A DNA stretch of 64,000 nucleotides, taken from contig NC_090735.1 of assembly GCF_036898095.1 (NCBI RefSeq), forward strand, positions 3,142,978-3,206,977. The letters run 5' to 3'. The translations under genes were made by a program, and so were the position numbers. This stretch comes from Palaemon carinicauda (Eukaryota > Arthropoda > Malacostraca > Decapoda > Palaemonidae). The stretch's first letter is position 1. Every line of letters begins with the position of its first letter. Positions 11,188-21,700 of this stretch are shown in pieces. A model generated the notes under the pieces. The model ran no database searches. It saw only the letters and a list, made by a program, of their open reading frames with translations, and was not told where the DNA came from.

Positions 11188-12273
11188 ATCTGCAATCTTT
11201 GAAATAAAATGTCTATTTTATTCCATGTGCGTCTCTCTCCGCTCCTACTCTTTATCAAGAAATATACGATTGTTATAGTTTCATTTACCCCTTTTTTTTT
11301 CTAGATAATAAGAAGAATAATATTTGTAATTATATTATATGCTCACTCATGCCTTGATAATATTCCTATTCGAATATTAACCTTTGTCCTGCCTCCGAGA
11401 CTAGATTGATCTCTCCTCCAGGAAGAGTAGTAAATGTTATTTACTTACCTATGCTTGATAATATTCCTACCTGAATATTAACCTTAGTCTTGTCTACGAG
11501 TCCGGCACGAACTCTCCGTAGGGTGAGTAGCTCTTCAATGATCGCTTCGAGATGTTCCTATTGTCCACCAGGACTTCCCTGCCAGGGGGACAGGAAGCTA
11601 GTTCATTATAGAATCTCTGGTAAGGACATGTTCTATACCTCTGTTCGAAGCCCTTGGCACTTACATAAAAGGGGGAAAAATTCCACGATACATTGATTCT
11701 CTGGTACACTTCCATCAGGACGTCATGGCTTGAGTCCAAAAAACGGATTTTGAGCGAAGCAAAAAATCTATTTCTGGGTGAGATAGCCATGACGTCCTGA
11801 TGGACCCTCCCATCTATTCTAGTTCATCCTTTCAGGCCCCACCCTGACCTGCTGTATCATGGAGATTAGCAGAAGCTGGGCTCAGGATGAGGACGGACGT
11901 GACGTCATTTAGCAATGGCGCCCGTTTGTTTACGTCTCGAGTACCAAAAGCAGCCACGGATGAGTGCAACTGTGGAACGGCTCCTCAGTTACTCAACCAC
12001 CTTTCCATATCGAAGTGTTAACTCTATATGGGGTGAAGATAGCTATGTGGCGTGTTAATACATGCGTCCCCTGTTGATATACGATATCCTAGAGGGAAAC
12101 CTTTAGGGAACTCGCACCAGAAGTTAGAATTCTGTGATTATCTTTAGTTTAATTCTCTGGGAATATCCACTGTAGTTAAATATACCCAAGGAAGCTACTA
12201 AAGGAACCTTCCATCAGGACGTCATGGCTATCTCACCCAAAAATAGATTTTTCGCTTCGCTCAAAATCCGTTT
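11188..12273 (-). repeat. Right inverted terminal repeat of the DIRS-like element
   Basis: Reverse complement of 6541-7635, starting atctgcaatctttgaaataa and ending gcttcgctcaaaatccgttt. It carries the same nested structure: the tip sequence recurs inverted at about 11718-11806. Small differences between the two repeats (for example tattcgaata against tacctgaata) indicate post-insertion decay. Confidence 0.9.
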
Positions 12274-12445
12274 ATAATGAACTTTGCATGTCAATTGAAA
12301 TACCATAGCTACCCATAATTAACGTTTTCTATGAAAAGCTATCTCGTGCAACACAGAAAACGTTATTATCAATTGATCTACTGAATCTCAAATGATATAC
12401 ATACGATTGATTTTTAATACATATTAAAAATTGAGTAGGGAATGT

Positions 12446-12906
12446 TGGGCGTTTGTCAGTGCGTATGGGCCAGGTAGTGAGAAAGGTGAAGAAGAGCGGA
12501 ATGAGTTCTGGAATGAATTAACTAGGTGTGTAGATTGACTGGGTAGAAGGAATTATGTAGTTGTCATGGGTGACTTAAATGCTAGAGTGGGCGCTGGAGA
12601 GGTAGAAGGTGTCATTGGGAAGTATGGCGTACCAGGTGAAAATGAGAGTGGTGAGAGACTGGTAGATATGTGTGTTGAACAAGAGATGGTAATAAGTGCT
12701 AGCTTTAAAAAAAAAAAAAAAGATAAAAATAAGTATACATGGGTAAAAGTGGCAAATGGAATAGTAGTAGAAAGGGCATTAATGGATTATGTGTTGATAA
12801 CTAAAAGAATGTTTGGAAGATTGAAAGACGTGCCCGTGTTTAGGGGTCTGATCATTTTTTGGTGGAAGGAAAATTAGTTGTAGCAAAAGAGTGGGGAATA
12901 GAGTAG
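12446..12906 (+). pseudogene. LINE endonuclease (APE-type), C-terminal part
   Basis: In the RTE-like LINE this domain nicks target DNA to prime reverse transcription. Visible landmarks in order: WAFVSAYGPGSEKGEEERNE, a stop at 12536-12538, MGDLNARVGAGEVEGVIGKY, NKYTWVKV and MDYVLITKRM. After a frameshift near 12843 come SDHFLVEGKL and a stop (TAG at 12904-12906). GDLNARVG and SDH are conserved active-site elements of the exonuclease-endonuclease-phosphatase fold. The N-terminal catalytic Asn and Glu motifs are missing because the copy is 5'-truncated. An A-run (12707-12720) codes for consecutive lysines and may have slipped. Confidence 0.75.
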
Positions 12907-15071
12907 GTGGATGTAAAAGGGAGCTAGTGAGGGTTGAAGAGCTAATAAAACCGGGGGTAAAAAGTAAATATCAGGAAAGGTTGAAAATAGCATATGATGA
13001 GGTGAGAGTAAGAGAAACTGGTAATTTAGAGGAGTGGAAGTTAGCAAAAGAAAATTTTGTTGGGATTGCAAGTGATGTATGTGGCAAGAAGGTTGTTGGA
13101 GGCAGCATGAGGAAGGGCAGTGAATGGTGGAATAAAGGAGTGAAGGTAAAAGTGGAAGAGAAAAAGAGGGCTTTTGAAGAATGGCTGCAGAGTAATAGTA
13201 TAGAGAAGTATGAAAAATATAGAGAGAAAAAGGTGGAAGTAAAGTGCAAGGTACGTGAGGCAAAGAGGGCAGCTGACCTGAGGTGGGGTCAGGGACTGTG
13301 TCAGTCATATGAAGAGAATAAGAAGTAGTTTTGGAAAGAAGTGAAGAGAGTAAGGAAGGCTGGCGCAAGAATTGAAGAGACAGTGAAAGATGGAAATGGA
13401 AGGTTGTTAAAAGGAGAGGAGGCAAGGAAAAGGTGGGAGGAATATTTTGAAAGTTTGCTGAATGTTGAGGATAATAGGGAGGCAGATATAATTGCTGTTC
13501 CAGGTGTTGAGGTGCCAGTGATGGGAGATGAGAATGAGAGAGAGATTACAATAGAGGAAGTGAGGAGAGCACTAGATGAAACGAGAGTAGGAAAAGCATC
13601 TGGTATGGATGGTGTGAAAGCTGAGATGTTGAAGGAAGGGGGTGTGACTGTACTTGAATGGTTGGTGAGATTGTTTAATATGTGTTTTGTGTTGTCAATG
13701 GTACCAGTAGATTGGGTTTGTGCGTGTATTGTACCACTATATAAGGGTAAGGGAGATGTGCATGAGTGTTGTAATTCAAGAGGTATTAGTTTGTTAAGTG
13801 TAGTTGGAAAAGTGTATGGTAGAGTAATGATTAATAGGATTAAGGATAAAACAGAGAATGCAATTTTGGAAGTACAGGGTGGTTTTAGAAGAGGTAGAGG
13901 TTGTATGAATTAGATTTTTACAGTTAGGCAGATATGCGAGAAATATTTAGCAAAAGGTAAGGAGGTGTATGTTGCGTTTATGGATCTGGAGAAAGCATAT
14001 GATAGAGTTGATAGGGAAGCAATGTGGAATGTGATGATGTTATATGGAGTTGGTGGAAGGTTGTTGCAAGCAGTGAAAAGTTTCTACAAAGGTAGTAAAG
14101 CATGTGTTAGAATAGGAAATGAAGTGAGCGATTGGTTTCCGGTGAGAGTGGGGCTGAGACAGGGATGTGTGATGTCGCCGTGGTTGTTTAACTTGTATGT
14201 TGATGGAGTGGTGAGAGAGGTGAATGCTCGAGTGCTTGGACGAGGATTAAAACTGGTAGGTGAGAATGATCATGAATGGGAGGTAAATCAGTTGTTGTTT
14301 GCGGATGATACTGTACTGGTAGCAGACACAGAAGAGAAGCTTGACCGACTAGTGACAGAATTTGGAAGGGTGTGTGAGAGAAGGAAGTTGAGAGTTAATG
14401 TGGGTAAGAGTAAGGTTATGAGATGTACGAGAAGGGAAGGTGGTGCAAGGTTGAATGTCATGTTGAATGGAGAGTTACTTGAGGAGGTGGATCAGTTGAA
14501 GTACTTGGGGTCTGTTCTTGCAGAAAATGGTGGAGTGGAAGCAGATGTACGTCAGAGAGTGAATGAAGGATGTAAAGTGTTGGGGGCAGTTAAGGGAGTA
14601 GTAAAAAATAGAGGGTTGGGCATGAATGTAAAGAGAGTTCTATATGAGAAAGTGATTGTACCAACTATGATGTATGGATCGGAGTTGTGGGGAATGAAAG
14701 TGATGGAGAGACAGAAATTGAATGTGTTTGAGATGAAGTGTCTAAGGAGTATGGCTGGTGTATCTCGAGTAGATAGGGTTAGGAACGAAGTGGTGAGGGT
14801 GAGAACGGGTGTAAGAAATGAGTTAGCAGCTAGAGTGGATATGAATGTGTTGAGGTGGTTTGGCCATGTTGAGAGAATGGAAAGTGGCTGTCTGCTAAAG
14901 AAGGTGATGAATGCAAGAGTTGATGGGAGAAGTACGAGAGGAAGGCCAAGGCTTGGGTGGATGGATGGAGTGAAGGAAGCTCTGGGTTATAGGAGGATAG
15001 ATGTGAGCGAGGCAAGAGAGCGTGCTAGAAATAGGAATGAATGGCGAGGGATTGTGACGCAGTTCCGGTAG
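12891..15071 (+). pseudogene. LINE reverse transcriptase with C-terminal domain
   Basis: The linker (RELVRVEELIKPGVKSKYQE and following) is highly charged. Stops at 13326-13328 and 13911-13913 (glutamine codon changed to TAG) split one original frame. RT landmarks are GKASGMDGVKAEML, WVCACIVPLYKGKGD, NSRGISLLSVVGKVY, QGGFRRGRGC, VAFMDLEKAYDRVDRE, VGLRQGCVMSPWLFNLY, the catalytic LLFADDTVLVAD, and RVNVGKSKVM. The C-terminal part reads LKYLGSVLAENGG, MMYGSELWGMKV, LRWFGHVERM and RPRLGWMDGV, ending at TAG 15069-15071. The region 13965-15071 is uninterrupted, 368 residues, and includes the catalytic core. Its good preservation suggests a fairly recent insertion. Confidence 0.85.
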
Positions 15072-15325
15072 GCCCTGCTGCTTCCTCTGGTGCCTTAGAT
15101 GACCGCGGAGGTAGCAGCAGTAGGGGATTCAGCATTATGAAGCTTCATCTGTGGTGGAATTGTGGGAGGGTGGGCTGTGGCACCCTAGCAGTACCAGCTG
15201 AACTCGGCTGAGTCCCTGGTTAGGCTGGAGGAACATAGAGAGTAGTCCCCTTTTTGTTTTGTTTCTTTGTTGATGTCGGCTACCCCCCAAAATTGGGGGA
15301 AGTGCCTTGGTATATGGATGGAGAT

Positions 15326-15949
15326 CAATATCTTTTTAAGAGTTACTTAAATATCTCCAAGCCAAAATGCTAGATAACTACGCAATAAGAATAATATAGA
15401 AGCAGTTGCATGGCGGAGGTCTTTGGCTGAAGCAATTCTTTTGGGGAATTTACCAGCAAATCTGGATCATAATAGAATTTTTTTCCTGGGATAAGCTGTA
15501 TACTTTAAAGCCATAATTTTTTCCTTCCAGTATATGTTATGTTAGGAACAGGAAATTAAAGTTTTCAATAAGATTTAACTACCATGAATGACTTGCGTTT
15601 TGTTGTTACTGTTGTATAAGACACGATATAAAATTTCTATCTTTTAGAAGTTAACATACAATGAAATAGAAAATAAGTAAGCTGACCATTATGTTAAAAG
15701 AAATTAATGTTTGTGGTTTAACAAATGTAATAATTAAAAGTAAATTTACAGTTTTTTTGTATCTATATTGGCTAGAGAATTACAAAGCATTTAGTTCTGA
15801 TAGAATTATGCTGAAGAATTATTTCTGATTAGGGGAATTTTTAGTTATGGTATGGGAGTATGTCTGACAGCTAACTGTAGTACAGTAAATACAGTAGTAG
15901 AAGATTCGTTTCAGTTAAAGATACAGAGGAAGTATGTATTGTCATTTAT
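15326..15949. other. No gene recognised
   Basis: AT-rich sequence between the LINE 3' end and the large hairpin. No coding frame or repeat family was recognised. Confidence 0.4.
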
Positions 15950-16146
15950 CTATAGTCCATTTCTTTTAGCGATACAGATTTGCACCGACTCGCAGCGGTG
16001 CCCTTTTAGCTCGGAAAAGTTTCCGGATCGCTGATTGGTTGGACGAGATAATTCCAACCAATCAGCGATCACGAAACTTTTCCGAGCTAAAAGGGCACCG
16101 CTGCGAGTCGGTGCAAATCTGCATCGCTAAAAGAAATGGACTATAG
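15950..16146. repeat. Near-perfect 94-bp inverted repeat (foldback MITE)
   Basis: The left arm 15950-16043 and right arm 16053-16146 are reverse complements with three mismatches, around a 9-base loop (cgagataat). The tips read ctatagtccatttcttttag, and TA dinucleotides flank them on both sides, as expected for a Tc1/mariner-type MITE. A transcript would fold into an extremely stable hairpin. There is no ORF. Confidence 0.9.
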
Positions 16147-16382
16147 TGCTTCTGTAATAAAAAAAAAAAATACGGCAATTGGGTAAGAACACAGTGTCCA
16201 GGGTTTTATTTATTATTCTTACATTCTCACGGAAATTTTATTACTTTTACTTTCAGCTCTGGACATTTGAATCACAAACGATTTTCTTGAAAGTCTTAAT
16301 ATTGGTGGTTAAGTTTTACAGGTGGCATTTATGGGGGAAAAAAATAATTTTTATCGCGTTATTAATTACGATTCTAGAATTG

Positions 16383-16665
16383 GGTAGTGCCATAGCCTCT
16401 GTACCATGGTCTTTCACTGTCTTGGTGTAGAGTTTTCTTGCTTGAGGGTACACTATTCTATCTTATTTCTCTTCCTCTTTTTTTAGGTTTTTTATAGTTT
16501 ATTTATGAAAGATTCCTTTTAATGTTGTTACTGTTCTCAAAATATTTCAATTGTTAGTTATTTTTCTTGTAGTTTCCTTATTTCCTTTCCTCACTGGTCT
16601 ATTTTTTCTGTTGGGACCCTTAGGTTTATAACATTCTGCTTTTTCCAACTAGGGTTGTAGCTTAG

Positions 16666-16745
<80 letters not shown>

Positions 16746-16746
16746 T
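16383..16746 (+). mobile_element. LINE 3' end with (AAT)n tail (copy 1)
   Basis: The unit begins gggtagtgccatagcctctg, passes ttgcttgagggtacac, cctttcctcactgg and agggttgtagcttagataat, and ends in about 26 AAT units. The same order is seen at 24450-24634 (attached to a LINE coding end) and 55356-55650. This identifies it as the 3' UTR and tail of that LINE family, 5'-truncated. Confidence 0.75.
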
Positions 16747-17099
16747 AGGAAGATCATTCCACAATCTGCCACAGTTGGAACAAAACTAAAGAAAAATACT
16801 GTGCATTATTAAGATTTATGATGGCGAAGGCATGAATGTTAGAATTAACGGTATACCAATACAAGCAGGATGGTACTGTCTGAGAAGATCTGAATGCAAA
16901 GGATGGTTAGAACTATGAAAAATCTAACTGAATGGGTGACGCCAGATATTAATATATGCCGAATGCTTCATAACTATATATAAGAGGGTGAACAAAAATT
17001 AATGATAGCACATTGATAAAAAGAATAACCGTAAAGGCTAGATCTTTTAGAGAAATAGGACAAAAAGGTGCAAAGATGGGAAGGGGAGTCTGCTAAAAC

Positions 17100-17101
<2 letters not shown>

Positions 17102-17179
<78 letters not shown>

Positions 17180-17195
17180 GAGAGAGACAGAGAGC
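17102..17195. repeat. (GA)n microsatellite
   Basis: Almost pure GA dinucleotide repeat, grading into acagagag and gtgtgtgtgc at the right end. The homopurine strand is the plus strand. Confidence 0.95.
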
Positions 17196-17309
17196 GTGTG
17201 TGTGTGCGTGTTACATGGAGGAGTTACAAGGAATTTGGATGTCTAAGATTTTCTAGTTCATCCGCGGAGATTCCATTTGCTCTTTGGTAGAACGATTTAG
17301 TTTAAGCAT

Positions 17310-17540
17310 TTAGAGAGTTCTTATAAACTTGTCTAACTTATTCTTGAACTTGTTTACCGTGTTACTGTTCGCTGCATCCGCTGGAAGTCCATTCCAAGTA
17401 TTTGCTATTCTTTATGAAAAAAAATTGTCACATTGAGTGTTGTATCTTTTCAATTCCAGTTTGTATCCGCTACCTCTGGCCTGATTTGTGCTAAGCGCGA
17501 ATAGATTGTTGTAATCTACATTTATTATTTCTTTAAGACC
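17310..17540 (-). pseudogene. LINE reverse transcriptase C-terminal relic (minus strand)
   Basis: On the minus strand the frame reads NNLFALSTNQARGSGYKLEL, KRYNTQCDNFFS, a stop, then RIANTWNGLPADAANSNTVN and KFKNKLDKFIRTL with TAA at 17312-17310. A pattern of K..R...R..FF...R..N.WN.LP followed by N.FK..LD is typical of the extreme C-terminus of CR1/jockey-like LINE polymerases. It is bounded upstream by a (GA)n array (17545-17617), suggesting the array grew at or into the element. Family placement is inference from the pattern. Confidence 0.6.
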
Positions 17541-17541
17541 C

Positions 17542-17544
<3 letters not shown>

Positions 17545-17617
<73 letters not shown>
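17545..17617. repeat. (GA)n microsatellite
   Basis: Pure GA repeat of about 36 units directly adjoining the antisense LINE relic. Confidence 0.95.
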
Positions 17618-17619
<2 letters not shown>

Positions 17620-17923
17620 TGTCCCGCCTCAGGTAACAGGTACCCATCGCGGAGAGATGCAGACAGCTCGTGTTTGTTTAAGAGCAAAACCCTACAATTA
17701 CAATTTCACGCTCTGACGCCTTTCCTTTGTTCCGAAGCAATTAGGGGCGTGTCCAGCCCAGCGGGGAGCCCACAATTCGACCGATTCTCGCCCTTACGGG
17801 CAGCCATTAAGGGTCACAATCCCTTACACTCACTTCCAGTGCAAACGAGAACAGACCGTACGGGAGGTTTCTAAAGTCTAAAGTTCCCCGTCTTTTCACA
17901 GCCTCTTGTGAGTTAGAGCTGCC

Positions 17924-17924
<1 letters not shown>

Positions 17925-17993
<69 letters not shown>

Positions 17994-18016
17994 TTATTAT
18001 TATTATTATTAATCAG

Positions 18017-18080
<64 letters not shown>
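17925..18080. repeat. (GA)n - (ATT)n - (CT)n compound inverted array
   Basis: About 67 bases of (GA)n, a 28-base spacer (attattatt... then aatcagagaa), then about 60 bases of (CT)n. The two arrays are complementary in orientation, so the whole is a foldable palindrome. Confidence 0.95.
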
Positions 18081-18084
<4 letters not shown>

Positions 18085-18561
18085 AAACTATAGATGTATA
18101 GAAAGAGTTCGAAGAAGAAAAAGAAGAGGATTCTTGTATATAAAGAAATCACAGTAACGGGAGTTATATCATTTTATATTATTTAGTCAACCTATAAAAA
18201 TGGGATGAAATATTAGTAGTGAAGATGCTAATAAAGCCAGTATCAAGTTATATTATTAAAATAATGCTATTATTTTCATTAATTTCTTAGAGGTTTGGTT
18301 GTGGTCTACTCAAAATCATTACATTACTGCTTGTTTATATATACAAGAATCCGATATTCTATCTTCCATGTCAATAACAATAGGTTATATTACTACCAGC
18401 TACCTCATTTCTGTAAGCTCTAGTTCCAATTTATTACAGCATATTCAGTGCAGATTATAATGAAATGTGATGGTCAAGATGATTGAGAATGGGAAATAAT
18501 TAAGTGAAAAGGCATTAAATTTGACTGAACATTGATTGATAGCGAAATTTTGGGTCTCGTG

Positions 18562-18822
18562 CAGTGTTGCCAAATGTGGGAATTTATCCCTAGATTTTGG
18601 GATTTTGGGTGTCAGATGGGGATAATCTGTACAAATTTCTCTGAAGAAGAAACAATTAGTTTGCTTGAACTTACATGAAGAATAGTGAGTAATTTCTATA
18701 TTATTAAAGCCCACAGGATCAGAAGAATATATATTTGTGGAAATGGGGAATTTTGGGTTGTTTTGGGGATTTTTTTATCATGAGTTTTGGGGATTTTTAG
18801 ACTAACCCATCTGGCAACACTG
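18562..18822. mobile_element. MITE with CAGTGTTGCCA ends (copy 1)
   Basis: 261 bp with inverted ends CAGTGTTGCCA and TGGCAACACTG. The interior is rich in repeated ggggattttt-like words. A second copy, in opposite orientation, lies at 60272-60560. Ends of this type (CAGNGTTGCCA) are common in hAT-like non-autonomous elements; superfamily assignment is inference, and no clear target duplication is visible here. Confidence 0.75.
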
Positions 18823-19208
18823 ACTGAGACACCCATTGTTATTCCTCCTTAGCAAGTTGTCAACAAGGAATGGCGACATATATAATGATATGTGCGGTGT
18901 AATTCTTCTGATTTCTTCACTATGAAGGTAATACATGATAATTTATTTGATATTCAAATGATTTTATAGGTTACGTTGTCTTTCGTGGTGTGAAACTAAT
19001 ATGATATTTGTGTATTTTATGGCCTAGCCATGTAGTTTTTCCAGATCTAGCAACTTGTTTGATTAAGGCCTACCCTCAGAGTAGGATTTGCAGTAGATTC
19101 GTGTAGGGTGTATCTTTGAGTTTAAAAAAAAATCATAAAAAATTCAATAAAGCAGGACGAACCAAATGACGAAAAAAAAATTACAGGTAATTTTGTATAT
19201 TATTACAT

Positions 19209-19432
19209 CGTGTGACTACGTACAAGAAATATATGATTTCCTATAGCAAATAACGAGATTTAACCGATTTTGATGATCATTTCAATCGCAAACAAACAGA
19301 TCAACCAATTCGGTTAGTTATAAGTTGACGAATTGGTTTATGTTATTACGGATGAAATGAATGAGAAAACCAGTTAAATCACGATATCTACTATAGGAAA
19401 TCATATATTTCCTGTACGAAATCACACAATGA
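19209..19432. repeat. Imperfect foldback, ~100-bp arms
   Basis: The left arm (from tgtgactacgtacaagaaat, with atatgatttcctatag) is matched inverted by the right arm (ctataggaaatcatatattt, ending gaaatcaca). The centre is near 19320, where cgaattggtt meets its complement. Identity is roughly 80 percent by eye. It is likely an old MITE; no ORF. Confidence 0.7.
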
Positions 19433-19549
19433 AATACAATACAAATGAACCATATAAATATTAACACTGTGGACATATATACTGAGTTAAAATATATAAA
19501 CAACAGATGTATGGGACGATAACATTAGCAACGTTACCAATGATTGACA

Positions 19550-20030
19550 GGACTACCAACGATGACGAATGGTACACAGTGTTACCAACGGCACGATGTC
19601 ATTACTAGAGGTAGAAATAAATTTTTCCATACGTAAACTAAATAATACTACCATAAAACTATTACACAATAAATAAAGAGTACCAAAAGGCCACAGAACC
19701 TAACAAACCCACCTAACCTTGCCTAGAAGTACCCCGGTCACAAAACACATATAATAAGCATTGGGGAATGACTTACCTTGATACACAGTACTACCAACGG
19801 AGACGAATGGTACACAGAACTACCAACGACACGATGTCATTACTAGAGCTAGAACTGCTAAATATCTCCTCAGATATATTCAATAATTTCTCCATATAAG
19901 TGGTACGAAATATATAAAAAGTACAGAAAGGCCACAGAACCTAACAAACCCACCTAACCTTGCCTAGAAGTACCCCGGTCACAAAACACGAATAATGACT
20001 ATTGAGGAATGACTTACTTTTATGAAGGAA
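19550..20030. repeat. ~245-bp tandem duplication (two diverged copies)
   Basis: The segment with gatgacgaatggtacacagt, cacgatgtcattactagag, ggccacagaacctaacaaac and tagaagtaccccggtcacaa occurs at about 19550-19785 and again at about 19790-20030. The copies differ by substitutions and small indels, so the duplication is not recent. Confidence 0.8.
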
Positions 20031-20449
20031 ACGTCGAAACTTGCTGGACTCGGAAGGAAGAGACTGACGGATTAACTTCTTTAAGAAAATGATCAACATA
20101 ACCTGAATTATCACCAAAATCACCATGGAATAGAGCCACTACTTTTAGATACGGAATGCTGCAACCGGTACAAGTTTCTATAATATGATCCATCTCAAAA
20201 TATGGGAAAAAAACGCACTAGTAACGAAGGACGAGTAACTAGGTCAAAGGTTAAAACGGGAAAGGCAGGGGAACAATGGGTCGGAAAACAGCGCATACAG
20301 AGATAAAGGAAGGGGGGGGGGGGTAGGGAGATATCTGAATAGGCCTAGAGTGATTGGTTAAGGGAAAAACAACGAACAGAAGAGAAAACATGTATGAACT
20401 AAATACGGAAACTAGACGAAAGAAAAGTTTTATAAGACACAGAGGAGAG

Positions 20450-20930
20450 AAAAGGAACTAACCCACAAAAATAAATACAAACAATATAGGAAGATAAAAT
20501 GGAATGAACGTTAAATAATAGTGAATGGGAATATAAAATGAGGAGATCATACCGAGAATTTACTGGATAAAAAAACTAGTCCAGGGTAAGTATTTATGTG
20601 AAACCGGGAAGGGATAAAGAAATAACCCAACAAATAAAACCAATATAGGAAGGTAAAATGGAATGAATGATAAATAATATTGAATGGGAATAAAAATTGA
20701 GAAAATAACACTAATAAAAAGAGTAAAAGGGGGAGAGGAAACTGCTGCGCAGGGGGCGGGGGGATATATGCGCAGATCGGAAACTGATGTACAAATGGGA
20801 AAGGAAATAACCAAACAAATAAACCCAATATAGGAAGGTAAAATGGAATGTATGATAAATTATATTGAATGGGAATATAAAATGAGAAAATAATACGGTA
20901 ATAAAAAGAGTAATAATGGAGAGAAACGAA
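20450..20930. repeat. Three tandem copies of a ~165-185 bp unit
   Basis: Units start near 20458, 20619 and 20804, each with acaaataaa, ccaatataggaaggtaaaat and ggaatg..tgaatgggaata. Between them is a variable part. A weaker duplication (gctaacattt.atctacatca) follows at about 20990-21042. Open frames on the minus strand are by-products of the low-complexity sequence. Confidence 0.8.
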
Positions 20931-21399
20931 GGACGGAAGGAGGGGCGAACGAACAAACGAACAAATGGGTGCTAATGATAGCATGAAACGCTAACATTTG
21001 ATCTACATCAGGTATGGAATGCTAACATTTAATCTACATCAGGCGTTGGCAGCACTGGTTACTGTATTACTACAAGAAATAACCTTTGAAACGGCTCCTC
21101 CCAAATATATCCAGGTATACTGATTTGTATTTTCCTACGGTTATAATAAATACAAGAAAGAAATGTATAGAGAAGAAAAGGACTGAATTAGGGTTATATA
21201 TCGATTCCCCAGTATGTTTTCCCCACCCAAAACCCCGAGTTCCCACTGGGGGTCCCCCATTATCGGCGGATATAGATGTATATATATTTCTGTAACTATT
21301 CATTTGCGACGGGAAAGAGTGTTATTTTCGAAGGGAGCGTAATTTTTCCTATAAGAAAAAGTAGTTGGAATACTAGGATACATTGAGATGTAATAATAT

Positions 21400-21700
21400 A
21401 CAATGACAAATTACAAAATAAACTTTTTGATATTGCAGTTACATAACCTCATTTTACCCAGCTGTATCTTACACACACTTACTATATGTACCCGTATCAT
21501 ATCTGCTCTTATGTTACCTACTTCTGCCATGTCTACTCATACTTTGCCCACCATCACATTACATAACCTCACTTGGCCTAACCTCACATTACATACTCTT
21601 ACCTAACATCATCATACCTAATCTCTCCATACCTCACTAACTCTTAAATTACCTATCCTAACCTTACCTACCCTTACCTTTCCTACCCAGGTTACCCCAT
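21400..21700. repeat. Degenerate CCTTACC/CCTCAC-rich low-complexity region
   Basis: Repeated words such as ataacctcac, cctaacctcaca and taaccttacctacccttacc give strong strand asymmetry (C and T rich on plus). No stable period was found. The neighbouring DNA up to about 22600 is AT-rich and without a recognised gene. Confidence 0.5.

Larger units (their letters stand above)
6541..12273 (+). mobile_element. DIRS-like tyrosine-recombinase retrotransposon, near full length, inactivated
   Basis: A 5.7-kb element bounded by inverted terminal repeats: left 6541-7635, right 11188-12273. The outermost bases are AAACGGATTTTGAGCGAAGC and its complement. Inside, on the plus strand, are an ORF1 tail (7647-8054), a reverse transcriptase/RNase H (8049-9890) and a tyrosine recombinase (about 9860-10857). 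This gene order with inverted, not direct, terminal repeats and no protease/integrase is the hallmark of the DIRS order. DIRS elements are thought to insert through a circular intermediate using the recombinase, without target duplication; none is seen here. Several stops and frameshifts show it is dead. Only the C-terminal part of ORF1 remains between the left repeat and RT, so an internal 5' deletion is likely. Confidence 0.9.
12432..15325 (+). mobile_element. RTE-like LINE retrotransposon, 5'-truncated and mutated (copy A)
   Basis: A non-LTR element with an endonuclease remnant, a reverse transcriptase and a GC-richer 3' UTR (about 15072-15325). The UTR includes gaccgcggaggtagcagcag and the palindrome cccccaaaattggggg. 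It ends in tggtatatggatgg. The 3' half is closely similar to 47520-49327, and the UTR also to 36050-36207. The order EN-RT and the C-terminal motifs (LRWFGHVERM, RGRPRLGWMDGV) fit RTE-related LINEs common in arthropods. The exact clade is inference. Confidence 0.85.

Noticed and set aside
12874..13425. Long minus-strand open frame opposite the LINE
   Set aside because: Antisense shadow of the purine-rich LINE linker; the plus-strand frame has the endonuclease and RT motifs.
15972..16128. gcaccgactcg / cgagtcggtgc inside the hairpin, reminiscent of a tracrRNA-type stem
   Set aside because: The match is about 11 bases in a eukaryotic MITE palindrome. There are no repeats-spacers or cas genes. 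Coincidence.
20547..20984. 145-residue hydrophobic minus-strand frame as a membrane protein
   Set aside because: It spans three tandem repeat units and its peptide is itself repeated (FPFNIIYHSFHF-like). An artefact of low-complexity DNA.
21400..21700. CCTAACC-like words as an interstitial telomere (CCTAA)n
   Set aside because: Words are irregular (CCTTACC, CCTCACA) with no five-base period.
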